A DNA stretch of 64,000 nt from Catenuloplanes niger (lineage in GTDB: Bacteria; Actinomycetota; Actinomycetes; Mycobacteriales; Micromonosporaceae): the NCBI RefSeq assembly GCF_031458255.1, contig NZ_JAVDYC010000001.1:5651001-5715000 (forward strand), written 5' to 3'. Shown here in pieces: positions 8,817 through 18,162 of this stretch. Made by a program: the position numbers and the translations under genes. Numbering within the stretch: the stretch's first letter is position 1; each line of letters starts with the position of its first letter. A model generated the notes under the pieces. The model did not search any database. It was not told where the DNA came from and was given only the letters and a program-made list of their open reading frames with translations.

Positions 8817-9703
8817 TGACCCGACTGAAGGGCGAGCTGATCCGGCTGCCGCTCTACCTGGCCGGACTGACCATGCTGGTGCCGTTCTACTGGATGGCGT
8901 CGGCCGCGTTCAAGCCGGTGCCGGAGCTGACGAGGAACCCGCCGAGCTTCGTACCGGGCGACCCGACGCTGGACGCGTTCCACGAGCCGGCCTGGGATCC
9001 GGGCGTGCGCGCGGATCAGGTCGTCGCCGGGCTGTTCCAGCGCTACCCGGACGTACCCGGGGGATTCCTGCGGTTCATGGGCAACAGCCTGTTCGTCGCC
9101 GCCGCGATCACGGTGCTGTCGCTGCTGGTCGCGGCGCTGGCCGCGTACGCGCTGACCAAGATGGACCTGCCCGGCCGCCGGGTGATCTTCGTGGTGGTGG
9201 TCGCGTCCATGATGATCCCCTGGCAGGTCACGCTGGTGCCGAACTACCTGATCGTGCGCAACCTGGAGTGGCTCAACAGCTACCCGGGCTACATCGTGCC
9301 GGCGCTGGCCAAGGCGTTCGTGGTGTTCTTCCTGGTGCAGTACATGCGCTCGATCCCGGACGACCTGGTGCACGCGGCCCGGGTGGACGGCGCCGGCGAG
9401 TTCCGGATCTGGTGGCGGGTGGTGATGCCGCTGATGCGCCCGGCGCTGGCCGCGATGGCGATCTTCGTGGTGCTCGCCGAGTGGAACAACTTCCTCTGGC
9501 CGCTGATCATCGTGCAGGACGACACGATGGCGAACGTGCCGGTCGCGCTCTCCCGGCTGAACGCGTCGAACGCGTTCAATCCCAACAACATGGCCGTGAT
9601 CATGGCAGCATCGCTGTTGACGTCGCTGCCGACGGTGATCTTCTTTCTGGCGTTCCAGAAGCACTTCACCCGGGGCATCGCACTCTCCGGCATCAAGGGA
9701 TGA
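8816..9703 (+). CDS. Sugar ABC transporter permease (MalG-type)
   Basis: Second permease, 295 residues, about six transmembrane helices, with EAA loop PDDLVHAARVDGAGEFRIWW. It contains an unusually long periplasmic insert between the first two helices (about residues 35-80, PELTRNPPSF onward), common in MalG-type sugar permeases. The ATG overlaps the stop of the preceding permease by one base. The next gene starts 5 nt after its stop. Confidence 0.93.
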   Translation: MTRLKGELIRLPLYLAGLTMLVPFYWMASAAFKPVPELTRNPPSFVPGDPTLDAFHEPAWDPGVRADQVVAGLFQRYPDVPGGFLRFMGNSLFVAAAITVLSLLVAALAAYALTKMDLPGRRVIFVVVVASMMIPWQVTLVPNYLIVRNLEWLNSYPGYIVPALAKAFVVFFLVQYMRSIPDDLVHAARVDGAGEFRIWWRVVMPLMRPALAAMAIFVVLAEWNNFLWPLIIVQDDTMANVPVALSRLNASNAFNPNNMAVIMAASLLTSLPTVIFFLAFQKHFTRGIALSGIKG

Positions 9704-9708
9704 GGCAC

Positions 9709-12117
9709 ATGGGTTCGTACCGCGCGCTGCACGACGGTTGGACGCTGACCGGGGCCGGACACTCCGTGGACGCGAGCGTCCCCGGTTGTGTGCACACCGA
9801 CCTGCTGGCCGCCGGGGTGATCGACGATCCGTTCCTGGACGACAACGAGGTGCGCCAGGAGTGGATCGGCCGCACCGACTGGGTCTACGAGACCACGTTC
9901 GACTGGGCGCCGGACGAGCTGGCGCCGCGCACCGACCTGGTCTGCGACGGGCTGGACACGATCGCGGCGCTGACGCTGAACGGCACCGAGCTCGGCCGGA
10001 CCGCGAACATGCACCGCGGCTACCGGTTCGACGCCCGGGAACACCTCACCCCCGGCCGGAACACGCTGCGCGTCGCGTTCACCTCCGCCAAGAACTACGC
10101 GGAGGCGGAGCGCGAGCGGCTCGGCGACCGGCCCAACGCGTACCCGGAGCCGTTCCACTTCATCCGCAAGATGGCCTGCAGCTTCGGCTGGGACTGGGGA
10201 CCCACGCTGATCACCGCCGGCATCTGGCGCCCGATCGGCCTGCACACCTGGGCCGGCGGCCGGCTCGCGCGGGTCCGGCCGCTGGTCACCGTCACCGAGG
10301 CCGGCGACGGCCGGATCGAGCTGCACGTCGACGTGGAACGGGCGAGCGCGGACCCGCTGATCCTGACCGCGTCCGTGGGCGGCGTCCGCGTCGAACAGAC
10401 CCTGGAACCCGACGAGGGTACGGCCGTGCTGGTCCTCGACGTGCCGCAGCCCGCGCTGTGGTGGCCGCACAGCCTCGGCGAGCAGCCGCTGCACCCGGTC
10501 GACGTGGCGCTGACCACGATCGGCGGCACCTCGCTGGACGAGTGGCACCGCCGGGTCGGCTTCCGCACGGTCGCGCTGGACACCACGGACGGCGCGTTCA
10601 CGCTCGCGGTCAACGGCGTGCCGCTCTTCGCCCGCGGCGTCAACTGGATCCCGGACGACGCGCTGGTCACCCGGATCACCCGGGCGCGGCTCGCCGGCCG
10701 GCTGACCGAGGCGGTCGCGGCGAACGTGGACACGGTCCGGGTCTGGGGCGGCGGCCTCTACGAGTCGGACGAGTTCTACGAGGTCTGCGACGAGCTGGGG
10801 CTGCTGGTGCTCCAGGACTTCCCGTTCGCCTGCGCGGCGTACCCGGAGGAGGAGCCGCTGGCCGGCGAGGTGGCCGCGGAGGCCCGGGAGAACGTGGTCC
10901 GGCTCGCGAGCCACCCCAGCCTGGTCGCCTGGACCGGCAACAACGAGAACATCTGGGGCTGGCACGACTGGGACTGGCAGCCCGCGCTCGGTGACCGCAC
11001 CTGGGGCGCCGGCTACTACTTCGACCTGCTCCCGGAGATCGTCGGTGCGCTGGACCCGACGCGTCCCTACTGGCCCGGCAGCCCGTGGTCCGGCAGCCAC
11101 GACGTGCACCCGAACGAGCCGTCCCGCGGGACCATGCACATCTGGGACGTGTGGAACCGGGTCGACTACACGCACTACCGCGACTACCGGCCGCGGTTCG
11201 TGGCCGAGTTCGGCTTCCAGGCGCCGCCGGCGTTCGCCACGCTGCGCCGCGCGATCAGCGACGAGCCGCTCACGCCGTCGTCGCCGGGGATCGCCCACCA
11301 CCAGAAGGCGGCCGACGGGAACCTCAAGCTGGAGCGGGGCCTGAACGACCATCTGCCCGCGCCCCGGGACTTCGACGACTGGCACTTCCTGACCCAGGTC
11401 AACCAGGCGCGGGCGATCACGCTCGGCGTCGAGCACTTCCGCTCGCTCCGGCCGTACTGCATGGGCTCGGTGGTCTGGCAGCTGAACGACTGCTGGCCGG
11501 TCACCTCGTGGTCCGCCATCGACGGCGACGGCCGGCGCAAGCCGCTGTGGTACGCGCTCCGGCGCGGCTACGCCGACCGCCTGCTGACCGTGCAGCCGCG
11601 CCCGCACGGCCCGGCGGTGATCGCGGTCAACGACGGCCGGGAACCGTGGACCGGCGAGGTCGAGGCGACCCGCCGCTCGCTGGACGGCGAGATCCTGGCC
11701 AAGTCCGTCTTCCCGCTCGACGTCCGGCCCCGGGCGTCCGTGACGATCCCGCTGCCGCCGGACGTCGTCACGCCCGGCGACCCGGCCGCCGAACTGGTCG
11801 TCGTCACGGCCGGTGCCGACCGCGCGCTCTGGTTCTTCGCCGAGGACCGGGACATCACCTACCCGGCGCCGGGGTACGCCACGGACGTGGCCGCGGTCGA
11901 CGGCGGCTACGACGTGACCGTCACCGCGCGCACCGTGCTCCGGGACCTGACGCTGCAGGCCGATCGTCTCGATCCCGCCGCCGTCGTGGACACCGCGCTG
12001 GTTACGCTCCTCCCCGGAGAGACCACCACGTTCCGGGTGCACACGGACGCCACGCTGGACGCCGCCGGGCTGACCGCGAGGCCGGTCCTGCGCTGCGTGA
12101 ACGACGTCCGTCCTTGA
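9709..12117 (+). CDS. Beta-mannosidase (glycoside hydrolase family 2)
   Basis: Predicted cytoplasmic exo-beta-mannosidase, 802 residues, the usual length. It removes mannose from imported beta-mannosides. N-terminal sugar-binding domain, immunoglobulin-like domain, then a TIM barrel. The acid/base is the Glu of WTGNNENIWG and the nucleophile is the Glu of FVAEFGFQAPP. The WDW segments and the SVVWQLNDCWPVTSW block are typical of the GH2 mannosidase subfamily rather than beta-galactosidase. No signal peptide is seen. The ATG is 5 nt after the permease stop and only weakly preceded by a ribosome-binding site, so translation is probably coupled. Confidence 0.92.
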   Translation: MGSYRALHDGWTLTGAGHSVDASVPGCVHTDLLAAGVIDDPFLDDNEVRQEWIGRTDWVYETTFDWAPDELAPRTDLVCDGLDTIAALTLNGTELGRTANMHRGYRFDAREHLTPGRNTLRVAFTSAKNYAEAERERLGDRPNAYPEPFHFIRKMACSFGWDWGPTLITAGIWRPIGLHTWAGGRLARVRPLVTVTEAGDGRIELHVDVERASADPLILTASVGGVRVEQTLEPDEGTAVLVLDVPQPALWWPHSLGEQPLHPVDVALTTIGGTSLDEWHRRVGFRTVALDTTDGAFTLAVNGVPLFARGVNWIPDDALVTRITRARLAGRLTEAVAANVDTVRVWGGGLYESDEFYEVCDELGLLVLQDFPFACAAYPEEEPLAGEVAAEARENVVRLASHPSLVAWTGNNENIWGWHDWDWQPALGDRTWGAGYYFDLLPEIVGALDPTRPYWPGSPWSGSHDVHPNEPSRGTMHIWDVWNRVDYTHYRDYRPRFVAEFGFQAPPAFATLRRAISDEPLTPSSPGIAHHQKAADGNLKLERGLNDHLPAPRDFDDWHFLTQVNQARAITLGVEHFRSLRPYCMGSVVWQLNDCWPVTSWSAIDGDGRRKPLWYALRRGYADRLLTVQPRPHGPAVIAVNDGREPWTGEVEATRRSLDGEILAKSVFPLDVRPRASVTIPLPPDVVTPGDPAAELVVVTAGADRALWFFAEDRDITYPAPGYATDVAAVDGGYDVTVTARTVLRDLTLQADRLDPAAVVDTALVTLLPGETTTFRVHTDATLDAAGLTARPVLRCVNDVRP

Positions 12118-12130
12118 GAGGCACCGCACG

Positions 12131-13063
12131 ATGAGCACATCCGTCCCGGGACCGGTACTCGCGATCGACGTCGGCGGCACCAAGCTCGCCGCCGCCGTGG
12201 TCACGCCCGACGGCACCATCCGCGACCGCGCGGTGGTGCCCACCCCGGCGACGGACGACCCGGACAAGGTCGGCGGCGCGCTGGTGGCCCTGGCGCACCA
12301 GGTCGCCGCCGCCGGCCCGGCGTCCGAGCTGCGGGGCATCGGCGTCGGCTCGGCCGGGCCGCTCGACCCGTACGCGGGCACGGTCAGCCCGGTCAACATC
12401 GTGGCCTGGCGCGGCTACCGGATCCTGGACGCGCTGCGCGACGTGCTGCCCGGCCGCCCGGCCTACCTGGGCGGCGACGGGCAGTGCATGGCGCTCGGCG
12501 AGTACCGCTGGGGCGGTTACACGTCGGCCGCGCTCCTCGGCATCGTGGTCTCCACCGGCGTCGGCGGCGGCCTGGTCCTGGACGGCCGGGTCTACCTCGG
12601 CCCGACCGGCAACGCCGGGCACATCGGCCACATCCCGGTGTCGCTGGACGGCCCGGACTGCCCGTGCGGCGGCCGCGGCTGCGTCGAGGTGCTCGGCAGC
12701 GGCACCTCGATCGTGCGCTGGGCCCGGGCGAACGGCTGGGTGACCACGCAGCCGACGGCCGACGCGATCGCGCTGGCCGCGGACGCGCGGGCCGGCCACC
12801 CGGTCGCGCTGGAGGCGTTCCGCCGGTCCGGCCAGGCGGTCGGCGCCGGCATCGTGGCCACGGCCGGCCTGTTCGACCTGGACGACGTGGTGATCGGCGG
12901 CGGCGTCGCGAACGTCGGCGACCTGCTCTTCGACCCGATCCGTGCCGCGATCTCCTCGCTGGCCGGCCTCGACTACATCAAACGGGTCCGGGTGCACCGC
13001 AGCACGCTCGGCGGCGACGCCGGACTGCTCGGGGCCGCCGCGTTGGTCATGTCACACCTGTAG
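12131..13063 (+). CDS. ROK-family sugar kinase
   Basis: Sugar kinase of 310 residues, last gene of the mannoside operon. The ATP-binding phosphate-1 motif AIDVGGTKLAAAVV is at residues 11-24. The ROK zinc motif appears as CPCGGRGCVE near residue 177, with the usual GHIGH histidine block upstream. Context suggests phosphorylation of mannose (or glucose) released by the beta-mannosidase, but the sequence alone does not separate mannokinase from glucokinase. It starts 13 nt after the mannosidase stop. Confidence 0.9.
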   Translation: MSTSVPGPVLAIDVGGTKLAAAVVTPDGTIRDRAVVPTPATDDPDKVGGALVALAHQVAAAGPASELRGIGVGSAGPLDPYAGTVSPVNIVAWRGYRILDALRDVLPGRPAYLGGDGQCMALGEYRWGGYTSAALLGIVVSTGVGGGLVLDGRVYLGPTGNAGHIGHIPVSLDGPDCPCGGRGCVEVLGSGTSIVRWARANGWVTTQPTADAIALAADARAGHPVALEAFRRSGQAVGAGIVATAGLFDLDDVVIGGGVANVGDLLFDPIRAAISSLAGLDYIKRVRVHRSTLGGDAGLLGAAALVMSHL

Positions 13064-13092
13064 CAGGGCTTTTGTTCCTCCCGGTGCCTTTG

Positions 13093-13111
13093 TTAGGTTA
13101 GCCATGCCTAT
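13093..13111 (+). promoter_or_regulatory. IdeR/DmdR-like iron box
   Basis: TTAGGTTAGCCATGCCTAT matches 14 of 19 positions of the DtxR/IdeR consensus palindrome TTAGGTTAGGCTAACCTAA. It lies 15 nt upstream of the GTG start of the siderophore-interacting protein, where bound iron-regulator would block transcription when iron is plentiful. Confidence 0.7.
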
Positions 13112-13125
13112 CACCGGGAGGAACC

Positions 13126-14067
13126 GTGACCCTGACCGCCGAGCCCGACACGACGGTCCGACCCTGGCGCTTCTTCGTCACCGAGGTGCGCCGCGTCGAA
13201 CGGATCAGTCCGAGCTTCCTGCGCGTCACGCTCACCGGCGACGACCTGGACCGCTTCGCGTCCACGGGCTACGACCAGCGGTTCAAGCTGATCCCGCCGC
13301 TGCCGGAGACCGGCTTCGACACCCTGCCCAAGGGCCCGGACTGGTACGGCGAGTGGCGCGCGCTCCCCGAGGCGCAGCGCAACCCGATCCGGACGTACAC
13401 GATCCGCGAGGTCCGCCCCGACCTGCGCGAGGTGGACGTCGACATGGTGCTGCACGGCGACCACGGTCCCGCCTCCCGCTGGGCGCTGACCGCCCGCCCC
13501 GGCTCGCGGATCGCGCTGCTCGGGCCGAACGCGGACCACCCCGGCCCGCACGGCGGCTACGACTTCCGCCCGCCCGCGCACGCCGACTTCCTGCTGCTCG
13601 GCGGCGACGAGACCGCCGCGCCCGCGATCGCCGCCATCCTGGCCAAGCTGCCCGCGGACGCGCGCGGGGAGGCGTTCATCGAGGTGCCGGAGACCGGCGA
13701 CCACTTCGCGGTGACCGCCCCGGCCGGCGTCACCGTCACCTGGCTCCCGCGCGACGGCGCCGCCCACGGCACCTACCTGATCCCGGCCGTCGAGGACGCC
13801 ACCGCCCGCATCCTCGGCGACTCACAGGTCGCCACCGCCCCCGCCACCATCGAGGACGTCGACGTCGACCACGGCCTGCTGTGGGAGGTCCCGGTCGATG
13901 CCACCGGCGCCCCGCTCACGGACGCCAGCCGCCTCTACGCCTGGCTGGCCGGCGAGGCCGCCGTCATCAAGACGCTCCGGCGCCACCTGGTGACCGGCTG
14001 CGGCGTCGACCGCCGGGCCGTCGCCTTCATGGGCTACTGGCGCCTCGGCCGCGCCGAGGGCAGCTGA
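13126..14067 (+). CDS. Siderophore-interacting protein (FAD-binding ferric-siderophore reductase)
   Basis: Cytoplasmic flavoprotein of 313 residues that releases iron from imported ferric siderophores in the ViuB/SIP family. N-terminal FAD-binding barrel with RTYTIREVR and the GPASRWALTARPG segment, then a reductase half containing LLGGDETAAPAIAAIL. The family C-terminus FMGYWRLGRAEG is present. The GTG start follows GGGAGGAACC. No siderophore transporter or biosynthesis gene is adjacent. An IdeR-like box upstream supports iron repression. Confidence 0.9.
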   Translation: MTLTAEPDTTVRPWRFFVTEVRRVERISPSFLRVTLTGDDLDRFASTGYDQRFKLIPPLPETGFDTLPKGPDWYGEWRALPEAQRNPIRTYTIREVRPDLREVDVDMVLHGDHGPASRWALTARPGSRIALLGPNADHPGPHGGYDFRPPAHADFLLLGGDETAAPAIAAILAKLPADARGEAFIEVPETGDHFAVTAPAGVTVTWLPRDGAAHGTYLIPAVEDATARILGDSQVATAPATIEDVDVDHGLLWEVPVDATGAPLTDASRLYAWLAGEAAVIKTLRRHLVTGCGVDRRAVAFMGYWRLGRAEGS

Positions 14068-14283
14068 CCGCGTTCACCCGATCGCAGCCGCCGGGCCGTC
14101 ACCGGTCGCGGTGGTTGCGCTCGCGCACAGTGCCGTCACACCTTCAAGAGATCCACGTCGCCCACAGGCTCACCGGGGACGGGTAGATGTCCGGGTCATG
14201 CCTCAGCCGATCGAGAAACTCCGCGCTCAGCGTGGCGTCACCGGTGGCGGCCCGCAGGACGACATGTCGCGGGTGTCGCCTTC

Positions 14284-14892
14284 TCAGGGGCGCAGCGCGA
14301 TCGCGCGCAGTGCCATGTCGACGGAGGCCTGGAGGTCGTCGCGGCTCGCGCCGGCGGCCGCGTGCACGGCGTGGCCCTCGCTGAGCGCCATCACGAACCG
14401 GGCCGTCGCGCGCGGGTCCATGCCGTCCGGCAGGTCGCCCTCCGCCGCGGCCCGGGTCAGGCGGTCCGCGATGGCCGCCTCGGTGGCGGCGCGGCCGGTG
14501 GCGAGGACGCCGGAGATGCGCGCGTTCTCCGGCGAGCAGGCCAGGCCGCCCTGGATGGAGAGGCAGCCCGCGGGGTGGTCGTCGGCGGTCAGCCCGTCCG
14601 CGCTGGCGCGCAGGAACGCCTCGATCGAGGCATAGGCGGTGGGCTGGTCGAGCGCGGCCCGGGCGCGGGTCACCTGCCGCTCGTGATACCGGGTGAAGAC
14701 GCGGGTGAACAGCTCCTCCTTGCTCCCGAACGTGGCGTAGAGGCTCGGCCGGTTGATCCCCATCGCGCCGGTCAGCGCGGTCAGTGACGTTCCCTCGTAG
14801 CCGTGCCGCCAGAAGACCTCGGTGGCCCGGTCGAGAACCGTCTCCTCGTCGAAGGCCCGTGGCCGCCCCGCGGCCGGCGTCTGCGTGCTCAT
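14284..14892 (-). CDS. TetR-family transcriptional regulator
   Basis: Repressor of 202 residues. The N-terminal HTH reads GYEGTSLTALTGAMGINRPS followed by LYATFGSKEELF. The C-terminal half includes AGCLSIQGGLA, typical of the TetR_C group that guards oxidoreductase genes. It is divergent from an SDR gene with a 118-nt gap holding three copies of a GGTACAAA motif, so it probably represses that gene and itself. The 216 nt downstream hold no convincing gene (see findings). Confidence 0.93.
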   Translation of the reverse strand: MSTQTPAAGRPRAFDEETVLDRATEVFWRHGYEGTSLTALTGAMGINRPSLYATFGSKEELFTRVFTRYHERQVTRARAALDQPTAYASIEAFLRASADGLTADDHPAGCLSIQGGLACSPENARISGVLATGRAATEAAIADRLTRAAAEGDLPDGMDPRATARFVMALSEGHAVHAAAGASRDDLQASVDMALRAIALRP

Positions 14893-14903
14893 GCCCCCAC
14901 TCT

Positions 14904-14990
14904 ACCGCTTGGTACAAATTGTGGCCCAGGTTGCTAACTGATCGGTACAAAAATTGCTACGGTGGTGATGCAACCGAGCGGTACAAAATC
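14904..14990. promoter_or_regulatory. Three direct GGTACAAA repeats between tetR and SDR genes
   Basis: GGTACAAA occurs at 14911, 14944 and 14980, spaced 33 and 36 nt. All copies share a longer context close to CCGNNCGGTACAAAA. The near-three-turn spacing and the position between divergent starts suggest an operator array for the TetR protein. Confidence 0.5.
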
Positions 14991-15010
14991 GCGCCGATCC
15001 GAGGAGACCC

Positions 15011-15697
15011 ATGTCCATCACGCTGATCACCGGTGCCAACAAGGGCATCGGCTTCGAGACCACCAAGCGGCTGATCGAGGCCGGCCACACCGTGTACGTC
15101 GGCGCCCGCGACCCGGAGCGCGGTGCGACGGCCGCGGCCGCGCTCGGCGCCCGGTTCGTCCAGCTCGACGTCACGGACGACGCCTCGGTCCAGGCTGCCC
15201 TCGCCGTGATCGACGCCGCGGAGGGCCGCCTGGACCTCCTGATCAACAACGCCGGCATCCTCGCGGACGGCCCGATCACCGGCCCGAAGGCGCTCCTGGC
15301 GTTCGACACCAACGCGGTCGGCGTCGTCCGCGTCACCGAGGCCGCCCTGCCGCTGCTGAGCCGGTCCGCGAACCCCGCCGTGCTCACGGTGTCGAGCAGC
15401 ATGGGCTCGTTCTGGGCGGTCACCAACCCGGACCGTCCCGAGCACGGCATGCCGGCCGCGCTCTACGCCGCGTCCAAGGCCGCCGCCACCATGCTCACGG
15501 TGCAGTACGCCAAGGCCCACCCCGGCATCAGGTTCACCGCGCTGGAGCCCGGCACCACCGCCACCGACCTGCTCGCGGCGTACGGCATCGGCCGTCCCGT
15601 CGCCGAGACGGCCGGGGTCGTGGCACGCTTCGCCACGGCGGCACCGGGCGGCCCCAGTGGCACGCTGCAGGACGAGCACGGCGTGCTGGCCTGGTAG
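15011..15697 (+). CDS. Short-chain dehydrogenase/reductase
   Basis: SDR oxidoreductase of 228 residues. Cofactor motif TGANKGIG at residues 7-14, NNAG motif in LLINNAGIL, catalytic Ser in SSSMGSF and YxxxK in YAASK. Substrate is unknown. The ATG follows GAGGAGACC. It is probably controlled by the divergent TetR protein and is followed 7 nt later by a SnoaL-like gene, forming a two-gene operon. Confidence 0.92.
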   Translation: MSITLITGANKGIGFETTKRLIEAGHTVYVGARDPERGATAAAALGARFVQLDVTDDASVQAALAVIDAAEGRLDLLINNAGILADGPITGPKALLAFDTNAVGVVRVTEAALPLLSRSANPAVLTVSSSMGSFWAVTNPDRPEHGMPAALYAASKAAATMLTVQYAKAHPGIRFTALEPGTTATDLLAAYGIGRPVAETAGVVARFATAAPGGPSGTLQDEHGVLAW

Positions 15698-15704
15698 CCG
15701 GATC

Positions 15705-16097
15705 ATGACCGAGAACGAACTGCGCGCCTGGTACGCCCGTTACATCGCGGATCTCAACGCCCACCGATTCGACCGGATGGAGGAGTTCATCGCCGACCGC
15801 GTCCTGCTGAACGGCGAGCCCGGCACCCGCGACGACGTCCTCGCGGTGCAACGCCACGATGTGGACGCGGTTCCCGATCTGCACTGGGAGATCCGGGAAC
15901 TCCTGCTCGACCGCGACCGGATCGCGATCCGGGCGATCAACACCGGTACGCCGGCGAAGGAGTGGCTGGGCGTACCGCCGTCCGGTGCCTCGTTCGAGAT
16001 CGTCGAGTACGCCATCTACCGGGTCGCCGACGGCCGCTTCATCCAGATGACCGCGCTGCACGACTCCGCGGACCTCCGCCGCCAACTGACCGCCTGA
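15705..16097 (+). CDS. SnoaL-like ester cyclase/NTF2-fold protein
   Basis: Small cytoplasmic protein of 130 residues with the NTF2-like cone fold typical of SnoaL-type cyclases and related ligand-binding proteins. Visible features are the N-terminal helical [13 protein letters not shown] segment, [19 protein letters not shown] strands and [16 protein letters not shown]. The function is likely enzymatic or ligand-binding but unknown. It is co-transcribed with the SDR gene 7 nt upstream and ends just before a strong terminator. Confidence 0.85.
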   Translation: MTENELRAWYARYIADLNAHRFDRMEEFIADRVLLNGEPGTRDDVLAVQRHDVDAVPDLHWEIRELLLDRDRIAIRAINTGTPAKEWLGVPPSGASFEIVEYAIYRVADGRFIQMTALHDSADLRRQLTA

Positions 16098-16100
16098 CAC

Positions 16101-16135
16101 GCCGAGGGCGGGTGGCCCAGCCACCCGCCCTCGGC
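16101..16135. terminator. Strong bidirectional hairpin terminator
   Basis: Perfect 15-bp stem GCCGAGGGCGGGTGG / CCACCCGCCCTCGGC with a 5-nt loop, between the converging SnoaL-like gene and ilvD. There is no T-run, as is common in high-GC actinomycetes. Confidence 0.85.
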
Positions 16136-16154
16136 GCGGACCACGACGGGTGCG

Positions 16155-17999
16155 CTACGGAACGCGCCGGTATGCGCCGTCGGACGCGGACGTGGCCATG
16201 GACGCGTAGGCGCGCAGCGCCGCCGAGACCGGACGGTCGCGATCGACCGGCGTGTACGGCCGGTCCCGCTTCTCCTGCGCGATCCGGCGCGCCTCCAGCA
16301 CGTCCTCCGCGACGTTGAGGTTGATCGACCGGTTCGGGATGTCGATGACGATCTCGTCGCCCTCCTCGACCAGCGCGATCAGCCCGCCGGACGCCGCCTC
16401 CGGCGAGACGTGCCCGATGGACAGCCCGGACGTGCCGCCGGAGAACCGGCCGTCGGTGATCAGCGCGCAGGCGCGGCCGAGACCGCGGCCCTTCAGGAAC
16501 GACGTCGGGTAGAGCATCTCCTGCATGCCCGGCCCGCCGCGCGGCCCCTCGTAGCGGATCACCACGACGTCACCGGCGACGACCTGCTTGCCGAGGATGC
16601 CGGTGACCGCGTCGTCCTGCGACTCGAAGACCTTCGCCGGCCCGGAGAACTTCCAGACCTCCTCCGGCACGCCGGCGGTCTTCACCACGCACCCGTCCGG
16701 CGCGATGTTGCCGAACAGGATGGCCAGGCCGCCGTCCGCGGTGTAGGCGTGCTCGAGGTCCCGGATGCACCCCTCGGCCGCGTCCGTGTCCAGCGTCGAC
16801 CAGCGGTTCTCGGTGGAGAACGGCTCGGTCGTCCGGACGCCGCCCGGCGCCGCGTGGAACAGCTCGATCGCCTCCGGCCGCGCGCTGCCGGAGCGCACGT
16901 CCCAGTCGGCGAGCCAGCCGTCGAGCGTGGCCGAGTGCACCGAGTGCACGTCCTTGTGCAGCAGGCCCGCGCGGTTGAGCTCGCCCAGGATCGCCGGGAT
17001 GCCGCCGGCCCGGTGCACGTCCTCCATGTGGAACTTCTGGCTGTTCGGCGCGACCTTGGACAGGCACGGCACCCGGCGGGACACCGCGTCGATGTCCGCG
17101 ACCGTGAAGTCCAGCTCGGCCTCGCGCGCCGCGGCCAGCAGGTGCAGGATCGTGTTCGTCGAGCCGCCCATGGCGACGTCGAGCGCGACCGCGTTCTCGA
17201 ACGCGGGCCGGCTGGCGATCGCGCGCGGCAGCAGCGACTCGTCGTCGCCGTCGTAGTAGCGCTTCGCGATGTCCACGATCAGCCGGCCGGCCTCGACGAA
17301 CAGGTCCTTGCGGGCCGCGTGCGTGGCCAGTGTGGAACCGTTGCCGGGCAGTGCCAGGCCGATCGCCTCGGTCAGGCAGTTCATCGAGTTCGCGGTGAAC
17401 ATGCCGGAGCAGGAACCGCAGGTCGGGCACGCGGAGCGCTCGATCGTGTCGAGCTGCGCGTCGGAGACCCGGTCGTCGACGGACGCGACCATGGCGTCGA
17501 TCAGGTCGAGCTTGGAGTGCACCACGCCCTCGACCGCGACGGTCTTGCCGGCCTCCATCGGGCCGCCGGAGACGAACACGGTCGGGATGTTCAGCCGCAG
17601 CGCGGCCATCAGCATGCCCGGCGTGATCTTGTCGCAGTTGGAGATGCAGACGAGCGCGTCGGCGCAGTGCGCGTTGACCATGTACTCCACGGCGTCGGCG
17701 ATCAGCTCGCGGCTGGGCAGCGAGTAGAGCATGCCGGCGTGGCCCATGGCGATGCCGTCGTCGACGGCGATGGTGTTGAACTCGCGCCCCACGCCGCCGG
17801 CCTCGGCCACCGCGTCGGCGACCAGGCCGCCGAGGTCCTTGAGGTGGACGTGACCCGGTACGAACTGCGTGAAGCTGTTCGCGATGGCGACGATCGGCTT
17901 GCCGAAGTCGTCGTCGGTCATTCCGGTGGCCCGCCAGAGAGCGCGGGCGCCGGCCATCGTTCGGCCGTGCGTAGAGGTCCTTGACCGCAGCTGGGGCAT
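16155..17999 (-). CDS. ilvD: Dihydroxy-acid dehydratase
   Basis: Iron-sulfur enzyme of isoleucine and valine synthesis that dehydrates 2,3-dihydroxy-acids to 2-keto acids. Length 614 residues is normal. Cluster-ligand cysteines are in SNCDKITPG and [19 protein letters not shown]. Other family blocks are [11 protein letters not shown] and [15 protein letters not shown] near the C-terminus. It stands alone on the minus strand, facing away from ilvBNC, with its own upstream gap shared with the GGDEF-EAL gene. Confidence 0.97.
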   Translation of the reverse strand: MPQLRSRTSTHGRTMAGARALWRATGMTDDDFGKPIVAIANSFTQFVPGHVHLKDLGGLVADAVAEAGGVGREFNTIAVDDGIAMGHAGMLYSLPSRELIADAVEYMVNAHCADALVCISNCDKITPGMLMAALRLNIPTVFVSGGPMEAGKTVAVEGVVHSKLDLIDAMVASVDDRVSDAQLDTIERSACPTCGSCSGMFTANSMNCLTEAIGLALPGNGSTLATHAARKDLFVEAGRLIVDIAKRYYDGDDESLLPRAIASRPAFENAVALDVAMGGSTNTILHLLAAAREAELDFTVADIDAVSRRVPCLSKVAPNSQKFHMEDVHRAGGIPAILGELNRAGLLHKDVHSVHSATLDGWLADWDVRSGSARPEAIELFHAAPGGVRTTEPFSTENRWSTLDTDAAEGCIRDLEHAYTADGGLAILFGNIAPDGCVVKTAGVPEEVWKFSGPAKVFESQDDAVTGILGKQVVAGDVVVIRYEGPRGGPGMQEMLYPTSFLKGRGLGRACALITDGRFSGGTSGLSIGHVSPEAASGGLIALVEEGDEIVIDIPNRSINLNVAEDVLEARRIAQEKRDRPYTPVDRDRPVSAALRAYASMATSASDGAYRRVP

Positions 18000-18162
18000 G
18001 AACCCCAGTGTTGCACCGGGGTAAACGCGACGGCAGCATTAGGCGCCCCTTACGTCCACCACGCGGGACGACGTGTTAAACGCCACCTGATTGCGTGACC
18101 GGAATACCACGCTTCGCACACGCTGTCCCCACGGTCCGGCATTTATCCGGCAGAGTGAATAC

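Noticed and set aside
9289-12399. A minus-strand frame of more than 1000 codons opposite the beta-mannosidase
   Set aside because: Composition is Arg/Gly/Val-rich shadow of a clear GH2 gene; no family motif and no start context.
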